This document shows, one piece after another, positions 1-5,073 of a DNA stretch of 17,014 bases. Each line of letters begins with the position of its first letter. Positions within the stretch are counted from its first letter, which is position 1. The notes beneath the pieces were generated by a model that had not been told where the DNA came from, did no database searches, and was given only the letters and a program-made list of their open reading frames with translations. Origin of the DNA: an uncultured Prevotella sp. (GTDB lineage: Bacteria > Bacteroidota > Bacteroidia > Bacteroidales > Bacteroidaceae); NCBI GenBank assembly GCA_934190685.1, contig CAKPTK010000041.1:1-17014 (forward strand), read 5' to 3'. The translations under genes were made by a program, and so were the position numbers.

Positions 1-47
1 ATGCAAGTACCGCAAGCGATACAATCATTACCAATTACGTAAGCCAT
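1..47 (-). CDS. 4Fe-4S ferredoxin, N-terminal fragment (cut by window edge)
   Basis: On the minus strand an ATG at 47 opens a frame reading MAYVIGNDCIACGTC before the window ends. The first 15 residues contain Cys9-x2-Cys12-x2-Cys15, the start of a C-x2-C-x2-C-x3-C cluster-binding motif. The sequence closely resembles the N terminus of the small (about 55-60 aa) bacterial 2[4Fe-4S] ferredoxins, cytoplasmic low-potential electron carriers that serve, for example, pyruvate:ferredoxin oxidoreductase in anaerobes. The partner enzyme is not visible. The leader is very A/T-rich and a TATCTTTG -7 element lies about 65 bp upstream (113-120). The gene is divergent from porT. The identification rests on only 15 residues, but the motif and position are characteristic. 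Confidence 0.85.
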   Translation of the reverse strand, partial: MAYVIGNDCIACGTC

Positions 48-112
48 ATTAATTAAATTTTTATTGTTAATAATGTTTTTGTAGTGTCTTTGTATAATTA
101 CTTTTGACGATG

Positions 113-120
113 CAAAGATA
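113..120 (-). promoter_or_regulatory. Promoter -7 element of the ferredoxin gene
   Basis: The minus strand reads TATCTTTG here, an exact match to the Bacteroidetes -7 consensus TAnnTTTG, about 65 bp upstream of the ferredoxin ATG. No clear TTG-type -33 box is seen; the expected -33 position falls in the inverted repeat at 134-157. Confidence 0.65.
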
Positions 121-133
121 ATAAATTAATTTT

Positions 134-157
134 TATATACCTACATTTAGGTATATA
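134..157. promoter_or_regulatory. Inverted repeat between divergent promoters (candidate operator)
   Basis: A perfect 10-bp inverted repeat, TATATACCTA and TAGGTATATA, is separated by CATT. It lies in the -33 region of the leftward ferredoxin promoter and in the spacer just upstream of the candidate -7 element of porT (156-163). The position and short spacing fit a binding site for a dimeric regulator that could control both directions. There is no following T-tract, so a terminator is unlikely. No regulator gene lies in the window to pair with it. Confidence 0.45.
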
Positions 158-163
158 TTTTTG
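156..163 (+). promoter_or_regulatory. Candidate porT promoter -7 element
   Basis: TATTTTTG matches TAnnTTTG, about 67 bp before the preferred porT start at 231. The surrounding sequence is extremely A/T-rich, so a chance match is possible, and no good -33 TTTG is seen about 20 bp upstream. Confidence 0.4.
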
Positions 164-221
164 CATATTTTATATTAACCTTTCATGGAACTGGATACAA
201 TAAGGTTGGTGTATTTGCGTT

Positions 222-971
222 ATGGAATATATGAAACGTTTTATTATCATCTTTCTTTTGCAGTTGATGTGCTGTGGAATGTTTGCTCAAGAGAGGACTG
301 TCGAGAACCGTCCTTATACAGATTTGCGTCCCTTCCATTTTGGCGTGCTTGTCGGAACTCATCTTCAAGACCTTGAGTTGATGAATGTCGGGCCACAGAC
401 AATTACAGAAGAGGATGGTACCACCAGCGTAGCTAATATCACGTGTGACCAGGATCGTTGGGATCCAGGATTTACGGTCGGTGTTTTGGGGGAATTCCGC
501 TTGAGTACACATTTCCAGTTCCGCATAGCGCCCGCTCTTTATTTTGGTACACGCCATATCACATTTCACAATTTCGGAGTATTGGATGCCAATGGTCAAG
601 CAACAGAGACTACACAGGAAATGAAGACGGTGTATATCTCGTCCGCTTTTGATTTGATTTTTTCAGCCCCCCGCTTTAACAATCATCGTCCCTACCTGAT
701 GGCGGGTATCAATCCGATGATTAACCTTTCAGGCAGGGACAACGATATATTTAAGTTGAAAAAATATGATGCGTTTTTAGAGTTGGGCTTGGGCTGTGAC
801 TTTTATTTGCCTTTCTTCAAGTTGCGTCCAGAATTGAAGTTCATGTATAGTTTGACGAATAGTCTTGATGACAAGCACGCATCAAAGTTGAAAAATCCTA
901 ATCTCGCATACGGAATGTCTGCCAATGAATCCCGAAGTAAGATTATTGCTTTGGCGTTTTATTTCGAGTGA
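222..971 (+). CDS. porT: PorT family outer-membrane beta-barrel protein
   Basis: A 249-aa frame. The first ATG is at 222, but the ATG at 231 gives the cleaner signal peptide: MKRF, a hydrophobic stretch, then a cleavage site near CGMFAQ. The mature part has the PorT signature RPFHFGVLVGTHLQDLEL and alternating hydrophobic strands of an 8-strand-type barrel, such as FRIAPALYFG and YLMAGINPMINL, and ends in aromatic FYFE as outer-membrane proteins often do. In Porphyromonas gingivalis PorT is needed for type IX secretion of gingipains. Homologues also occur in Bacteroidota with few or no T9SS substrates, so the role here may be partly different. The gene is probably monocistronic: the ferredoxin upstream is divergent, and the next gene is convergent with only 16 bp between stop codons and no clear terminator. 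Confidence 0.82.
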   Translation: MEYMKRFIIIFLLQLMCCGMFAQERTVENRPYTDLRPFHFGVLVGTHLQDLELMNVGPQTITEEDGTTSVANITCDQDRWDPGFTVGVLGEFRLSTHFQFRIAPALYFGTRHITFHNFGVLDANGQATETTQEMKTVYISSAFDLIFSAPRFNNHRPYLMAGINPMINLSGRDNDIFKLKKYDAFLELGLGCDFYLPFFKLRPELKFMYSLTNSLDDKHASKLKNPNLAYGMSANESRSKIIALAFYFE

Positions 972-987
972 GATTCGGTGATGTTTC

Positions 988-1830
988 TCAATGTTTCTTG
1001 TTGAAGTCAAGCGTCAGTTTGCCGACATAGATGGCGTTTTTCCCATTTTGGTCGATAGGAATTTCTTTGCCGTCAAGGTTTTTCACGTAGACCAGTTCCT
1101 TCAATAGGGAGTGGGAGTGTCCACCGAGCACCACGTCAATACCCCGTGTGTTGGCCACCAATCTGTTGTCGTCGTCACCGCCAATGTTCCATCCCAAGTG
1201 AGATATGCAAATCACGACATCGCATCCCTTGTTTTTCAAGGTGCTTGCCATTTTTTGTGCGCAGACTACAGGGTCAAGATATTTCACTCCTTGGCAGTTT
1301 TTGGCAAAAACCAATCCGTCAAGTTTGGGGTCTACGGCAAAAAGACCAATCTTGAGACCGTTGCGTTTCACAATTGTATAAGTTTTCACAATGCCTTGAA
1401 GAACCGTTCCTGTGAAATCGTAATTGGCGCAAAGAATTGGAAACTTTGCTTTTTTGAACAGTCTTGCCATGTTTTCCAAGCCGAAGTCAAACTCATGGTT
1501 GCCGATGGTTGAAGCGTCATATTTCATTTCATTCATCAGACCTATCTCCACATCACCCTTGAACAACGTATAGTAAGGCGAGCCTTGTGAAAAATCTCCG
1601 CTGTCGATAAGCAGCAGTTCCGGATTCTTTTCCCGTTCCTCTTTGATCATGGTCGCTCTACGGATGAACCCACCACGATTTGCCTTTGTCGTATCGGCGA
1701 GATTCGGATTGAGGGGCATGACACAACTATGTGTGTCGTTGGTGTGCAAGATGACAAGTTGTTTATCTTGTGCGTTGAGTGCAAGAATGGCAAAACATGC
1801 GAGCACCGCTAAAAATATTCTCTTCTGCAT
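988..1830 (-). CDS. Secreted metallophosphatase domain of a split 5'-nucleotidase (UshA-like N-terminal half)
   Basis: 280 aa with a signal peptide (MQKRIFLAVL to about LNAQ). It carries the full set of calcineurin-type metallophosphoesterase motifs: HTNDTH (29-34), a DSGDF motif (76-80), GNHEFDFG (110-117), SHLG (210-213) and GGHSH (236-240). These bind the two metal ions in UshA/CpdB-type nucleotidases. UshA-like proteins are about 550 aa because a C-terminal substrate-binding domain follows; here the frame stops right after the catalytic domain, and the missing domain is encoded by the adjacent upstream gene. The expected role is hydrolysis of extracytoplasmic nucleotides to nucleosides and phosphate. 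The start at 1830 is 14 bp after the upstream stop codon, so the two genes form an operon. Exact substrate is not predictable. Confidence 0.9.
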   Translation of the reverse strand: MQKRIFLAVLACFAILALNAQDKQLVILHTNDTHSCVMPLNPNLADTTKANRGGFIRRATMIKEEREKNPELLLIDSGDFSQGSPYYTLFKGDVEIGLMNEMKYDASTIGNHEFDFGLENMARLFKKAKFPILCANYDFTGTVLQGIVKTYTIVKRNGLKIGLFAVDPKLDGLVFAKNCQGVKYLDPVVCAQKMASTLKNKGCDVVICISHLGWNIGGDDDNRLVANTRGIDVVLGGHSHSLLKELVYVKNLDGKEIPIDQNGKNAIYVGKLTLDFNKKH

Positions 1831-1844
1831 ATGATTCTCTGTTT

Positions 1845-2630
1845 TTAGTCTTTTACAACGATTCTACCTTCTATTTGGCTGCTGACGGCTTCTCCGTGTT
1901 TGGCTTTGTCTTGGAAATAATCCATAATGACAAACATCACATTGTTGCTTTTCTCCTGGGGTGAAACGAGGTTCGTCCCACTCTTGAAAGCTTCCATCTT
2001 GTCATTCCCTTGAGCTACATAGTCAATGGTGACAACGCGGTAACTGGCTTGGGGGTCAATGGATTTTCCATTGAGTTTCGCACTTAGCAGTCGTCCGTCC
2101 TTTGTGATGACAAGTTCCACGCCGTGACTCACGGCCTCACCTCCGATGCGGGCAATCTGTTGGAACAACTCAGTCACCTTTTCACCAGAGAGCGTGATAA
2201 AGCAGATTTTATTCTCGAAAGGAGCTACATCAAGAATGTCGCCATAAGTAACCTTTCCTTTGCTGATGGCTGCACGCATACCTCCTATATTATACACGCC
2301 GAAATCGGGTGCCTCGCCATAAGCCTTACTTTTCCACATCAAGATGTCCGCCAACAAATTAGACAACTTGCTTTCCGGTCTGTGTGCGGTCATCGACTCA
2401 GCTGCAGTGCCCATAACGGGTCCCATCATGCTGTCAACCTTATTCTTATAGGGCGCGATGAATTTTGTCGCCGCCATGTCAGGGTGTGTGTCATAGCTTT
2501 GGTCAATCAAGATTCTTGATTTCTTGACACTTGTCAATTCATAAGTCGTCTTTTGGGAGGATGAGCATGATGTCGTAGAGGAAAGAATCGCGACAACAAC
2601 ACCGGTCCATAAAACTCTTTTTATTCTCAT
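1845..2630 (-). CDS. Lipoprotein carrying the 5'-nucleotidase C-terminal (substrate-binding) domain
   Basis: 261 aa from the ATG at 2630. The frame can be extended to a TTG at 2672, but that codon overlaps the -7 promoter element (2670-2677), so 2630 is preferred. The start MRIKR is followed by a hydrophobic segment and lipobox STTSC with Cys22, so the product is probably a lipid-anchored envelope protein. The remainder matches the 5'-nucleotidase C-terminal domain: SKLSNLLAD (88-96), NIGGMRAA (114-121), APFEN (136-140) and IDYVAQGNDKM (202-212), the segments that bind the nucleoside in UshA. It has no metallophosphatase motifs, so it is not a nucleotidase alone. It is first in an operon with the catalytic half, and the two products plausibly form one enzyme in the periplasm or at the surface. 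Confidence 0.87.
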   Translation of the reverse strand: MRIKRVLWTGVVVAILSSTTSCSSSQKTTYELTSVKKSRILIDQSYDTHPDMAATKFIAPYKNKVDSMMGPVMGTAAESMTAHRPESKLSNLLADILMWKSKAYGEAPDFGVYNIGGMRAAISKGKVTYGDILDVAPFENKICFITLSGEKVTELFQQIARIGGEAVSHGVELVITKDGRLLSAKLNGKSIDPQASYRVVTIDYVAQGNDKMEAFKSGTNLVSPQEKSNNVMFVIMDYFQDKAKHGEAVSSQIEGRIVVKD

Positions 2631-2669
2631 ACTTGTATTTCTAATTGAATGTTTGTCAAACTGCTTTTG

Positions 2670-2677
2670 CAAAGTTA
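2670..2677 (-). promoter_or_regulatory. Promoter -7 element of the split 5'-nucleotidase operon
   Basis: TAACTTTG on the minus strand is an exact TAnnTTTG match, with about 39 bp to the ATG at 2630. It rules out the TTG at 2672 as the translation start. Confidence 0.7.
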
Positions 2678-2805
2678 CACATATTCGTAGACATAACCTT
2701 GCGTTTTCTTGAAATTAAAATTCGATTTCCAGTCGTCTTGTGGTTGGTTGTAAGGCCCGTTTGGAAGCCTATTTAAGCTAAATGGTTGAGAAAAAGCGAA
2801 ATAAA

Positions 2806-2837
2806 TTTGCTGCGTCAGAAGAAAAGTCGTAACTTTG
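2806..2837 (+). promoter_or_regulatory. rplS promoter (-33 TTTG, -7 TAACTTTG)
   Basis: TTTG at 2806-2809 and TAACTTTG at 2830-2837 are separated by 20 bp, the spacing expected for the Bacteroidetes housekeeping sigma factor. Transcription should start near 2844, giving a leader of about 80 nt. Between this promoter and the divergent nucleotidase promoter (about 2678-2805) I see nothing else recognisable. Confidence 0.8.
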
Positions 2838-2848
2838 CATCCGCTTTT

Positions 2849-2890
2849 CGGCGTAACCTATGATGGGAAGAAGAGTTGCCCGTTACGTTG
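2849..2890 (+). promoter_or_regulatory. Stem-loop in the rplS 5' leader (possible L19 autoregulatory element)
   Basis: The leader can fold into a 9-bp stem, 2849-2857 with 2882-2890, including CGTAAC/GTTACG plus a C-G and two G-U pairs at the base. GGG (2865-2867) can also pair with CCC (2879-2881) inside it. It lies wholly between the predicted transcription start and the rplS ATG. Ribosomal protein genes often carry such leaders as binding sites for their own product. Function here is inferred from position and structure only; I cannot assign it to a known RNA family. Confidence 0.4.
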
Positions 2891-2926
2891 CGCGAGAACG
2901 ATAAACAAATTTAATTATAAACAACA

Positions 2927-3286
2927 ATGGATTTAATTAAAGTTGCTGAAGAAGCATTTGCAACCGGCAAGCAGTTCCCAGCAGTCAATTCTGGTGACAC
3001 AATCACAGTCGCTTACAAAATTATCGAGGGTTCTAAGGAGCGTATCCAGCTCTATCGTGGCGTTGTGATTCGTATCTCTGGTCATGGTGACAAGAAGCGT
3101 TTCACTGTTCGCAAGATGTCTGGAACTGTAGGCGTTGAGCGTATTTTCCCAATCGAGTCGCCCAACATCGACAGCATCGAAGTTAACAAGCGTGGTAAGG
3201 TTCGTCGTGCTAAGCTCTACTATCTCCGCAAGCTCACAGGTAAGAAAGCTCGTATCGCAGAGAAAAAGACTATCACAAAGGAATAA
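2927..3286 (+). CDS. rplS: 50S ribosomal protein L19
   Basis: 119 aa, the normal length for bL19 (about 115-120). Recognisable family segments are the N-terminal [44 protein letters not shown] and the C-terminal [19 protein letters not shown]19 binds 23S rRNA at the 30S-50S interface and takes part in the intersubunit bridges. The ATG at 2927 follows an A/T-rich leader (ATTATAAACAACA) as is usual for this phylum. The gene stands alone with its own promoter and terminator, unlike the rpsP-rimM-trmD-rplS operon of many Proteobacteria and Firmicutes. It is convergent with the small gene at 3356-3622. Confidence 0.98.
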   Translation: MDLIKVAEEAFATGKQFPAVNSGDTITVAYKIIEGSKERIQLYRGVVIRISGHGDKKRFTVRKMSGTVGVERIFPIESPNIDSIEVNKRGKVRRAKLYYLRKLTGKKARIAEKKTITKE

Positions 3287-3311
3287 GCCCCGGGCTTCTT
3301 TTGAAAGAAAT

Positions 3312-3347
3312 AAAAAAGGATTCCACCGTAAGGTCGAATCCTTTTTT
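3312..3347. terminator. Bidirectional intrinsic terminator between rplS and the convergent small gene
   Basis: A perfect 12-bp stem (3312-3323 with 3336-3347, AAAAAAGGATTC/GAATCCTTTTTT) is extended by ACC/GGT around a GTAA loop. The six-T run on either strand makes it usable in both directions. It sits 25 bp after the rplS stop codon and 8 bp beyond the stop codon of the convergent gene. Confidence 0.88.
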
Positions 3348-3355
3348 AGTTTCTC

Positions 3356-3622
3356 TCAGTCGTCACAGTCTCCGTGCAGAGCCTTTTGAAAACTGGCCCA
3401 GTCTTGGAACCCTGCGAAGAGAGCCACTTTGTCGAGGGTTTCTTTCGAAGGTTTTTCCATCCCTTTCATAAAGCCCCATACCTTTTTCAGTGCTTGCGAC
3501 TTCAACAAGATGTTGTGTTTGCTGAAAATGTTTTCCAGTTTTTCAAAGTCCGAGGATAGGTTGATTTCCTTTCCTACCTTCTTTTCCACTTCATGTGCAA
3601 GAAGTTTCAAATCATTTTTCAT
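3356..3622 (-). CDS. Small helical protein of unknown function (88 aa)
   Basis: 88 aa from the ATG at 3622 (MKNDLKLLAHEVEKKVGKEI). The open frame continues upstream to 3919, but that extension crosses the promoter at 3645-3652 and antisense fucP sequence, so it is not used. The protein is Lys/Glu-rich and predicted all-helical, without signal peptide or membrane segment. The C-terminal half, with SKETLDKVALFAGFQDWASF (59-78), resembles a short pattern seen in many Bacteroidota proteins (TLDxLAxxxGFxDWxxF), possibly a helix-turn-helix-like fold. I infer a cytoplasmic, perhaps nucleic-acid-binding protein, but no function can be assigned. It ends 8 bp from the shared terminator with rplS. Confidence 0.72.
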   Translation of the reverse strand: MKNDLKLLAHEVEKKVGKEINLSSDFEKLENIFSKHNILLKSQALKKVWGFMKGMEKPSKETLDKVALFAGFQDWASFQKALHGDCDD

Positions 3623-3644
3623 AACTATAACGTTTACTTGCATG

Positions 3645-3652
3645 CAAAGATA
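3645..3652 (-). promoter_or_regulatory. Promoter -7 element of the 88-aa gene
   Basis: TATCTTTG on the minus strand, 22 bp upstream of the ATG at 3622. It supports the short form of the gene. The expected start point overlaps the palindrome TTGCATGCAA (3638-3647), which may be chance. Confidence 0.6.
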
Positions 3653-3755
3653 GTGCAAAGTTCTGGGTAAGCGAAGAGAATGGGAAAATATTTTTCTTTC
3701 CATAAACGTGAATGATTGAGCTAACGAAAACAATAGAAACGAAAATAACAGAAAT

Positions 3756-4988
3756 ATGTCTAACGAACAAAAGAAAATCACAGACAAGAGATACCTTGTA
3801 CCCTTTGTCCTCATCACATCCCTATTCTTCTTGTGGGGATTTGCCCGTGCCATCCTCGATGTGCTCAACAAGCACTTCCAGAATGCCTTGCATATCAGTA
3901 TCACCCATTCCTCCCTCATTCAGGTGACCACCTATCTCGGCTATTTCCTCATGGCGATACCTGCGGGCATTTTCATCAACAAGTATGGCTACCGTCGTGG
4001 TGTGGTCTTTGGCCTGCTGTTGTTTGGTTTGGGTTCCCTGCTCTTTATTCCGGGAGCCAGCATGGGCAGTTTCTACGCTTTCTTGGGGTGCCTGTTCATT
4101 ATCGGTTGTGGATTGGTGTTTCTGGAGACTGCTGCCAATCCTTATGTGACCGAATTGGGAGCCAAGGAGACGGCAACCAGCCGACTCAACCTCTCCCAAT
4201 CGTTCAATGGCTTGGGTGGAATCTTCGCCACCCTCTGTATCGGTCAGTTCCTTTTCAACAATACCGAGCAGGGCGGCAACGTCGTTGTGCCTTACACCAT
4301 TCTCGGCATTTTGGTGCTTGTCATCGCCTTGGTGTTCTCCCGGGTCGACTTGCCGGAAATCAAGCATGCCGACACCGATGAGCAAAGTCAAGGCGGACTT
4401 TCCAACATCATCCTGCTCTTTGCCCATCACAAGATGTTCGTCTTCGGTCTTTTTGCCTTGTTGTGCTATGAGGTGGCAGAGATTTCCATCAATTCCTATT
4501 TCATCAATTTCGTGACCGGCATGCATTGGATGGACGACCGTACCGCCTCCATGGTGCTTACAGGGGCGCTTGCCTTCTTTATGATAGGTCGTTTTCTCGG
4601 CTCTTGGATTATGCGCAGTGTCCGTGCCACCACCATGCTCCTCATCTGTGCCGTTGGCACTGTCGTTTGCAATGTGCTGATACTATTGTGCCTGGGGAAA
4701 CTGTCGCTCATCGCCTTGTTGTGCAACTATGTGTTTGAGGCTATCATGTTCCCCACTATCTTCTCTATAGCCCTCACAGGTTTGGGCAATTTGACCAAGA
4801 GTGCTTCTTCGCTTTTGATGATGACGCCTATTGGTGGATGCGGTTTCCTGTTGATGGGCATCATCGCAGACCGCACCCATGTGGTCATGCCGTTTGTGGT
4901 GCCTTTGGTGGGTTTTATCATCGTGCTTGCCTATGCCGTGCGTGAGTATAGGCTTGTCAAAAAGGGCGTTTCCGCAGAGTGGAAATAG
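3756..4988 (+). CDS. fucP: FucP-family sugar:H+ symporter (major facilitator superfamily)
   Basis: 410 aa with about 12 hydrophobic membrane segments. The family signature is clear: FFLWGFARAILDVLNKHFQ in TM1 and LETAANPYVTELG in TM4. Asp35 and Glu124 align with Asp46 and Glu135 of E. coli FucP, the two membrane acids needed for proton-coupled fucose transport, with the same offset of 11. It should import a monosaccharide across the inner membrane; fucose is likely, but glucose/galactose transporters belong to the same family and cannot be excluded. No fucose isomerase, kinase or aldolase gene is near. The ATG at 3756 follows an A-rich leader. No exact TAnnTTTG is seen upstream; TATTTTTC at 3689-3696 is the nearest. 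A terminator follows, separating it from the GH2 gene. Confidence 0.85.
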   Translation: MSNEQKKITDKRYLVPFVLITSLFFLWGFARAILDVLNKHFQNALHISITHSSLIQVTTYLGYFLMAIPAGIFINKYGYRRGVVFGLLLFGLGSLLFIPGASMGSFYAFLGCLFIIGCGLVFLETAANPYVTELGAKETATSRLNLSQSFNGLGGIFATLCIGQFLFNNTEQGGNVVVPYTILGILVLVIALVFSRVDLPEIKHADTDEQSQGGLSNIILLFAHHKMFVFGLFALLCYEVAEISINSYFINFVTGMHWMDDRTASMVLTGALAFFMIGRFLGSWIMRSVRATTMLLICAVGTVVCNVLILLCLGKLSLIALLCNYVFEAIMFPTIFSIALTGLGNLTKSASSLLMMTPIGGCGFLLMGIIADRTHVVMPFVVPLVGFIIVLAYAVREYRLVKKGVSAEWK

Positions 4989-5036
4989 TATAAACGATCA
5001 ATGAAAGCATGGTTTCTGTGCTGGAAAGAAGAAATA

Positions 5037-5073
5037 AATCGGACATTCGGTTAGAATGTCCGATTGTTTTTTT
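5037..5073 (+). terminator. Intrinsic terminator after the FucP-type gene
   Basis: A 12-bp stem (5037-5048 with 5054-5065, core CGGACATTC/GAATGTCCG) with a 5-nt loop is followed by G and seven Ts (5067-5073). It is 48 bp after the permease stop codon. The ATG at 5056 that opens the longest GH2 frame lies in the 3' arm of this hairpin. Confidence 0.88.

Noticed and set aside
183..599. Minus-strand 138-aa frame opposite porT
   Set aside because: No recognisable motif, and it lies antisense to the N-terminal half of a gene with a clear PorT signature and signal peptide.
2631..2672. TTG start at 2672 for the nucleotidase C-domain lipoprotein
   Set aside because: The codon is inside the TAACTTTG promoter element, and only the ATG at 2630 gives a normal lipoprotein signal peptide.
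3623..3919. N-terminal extension of the 88-aa gene to 187 aa
   Set aside because: It crosses the -7 element at 3645-3652 and runs antisense into the FucP-type gene; the extension is unlike the conserved part of the protein.
3822..4526. Minus-strand 234-aa frame opposite the FucP-type gene
   Set aside because: It is hydrophilic, His/Gln/Glu-rich antisense of membrane segments, the typical shadow of a transporter gene.
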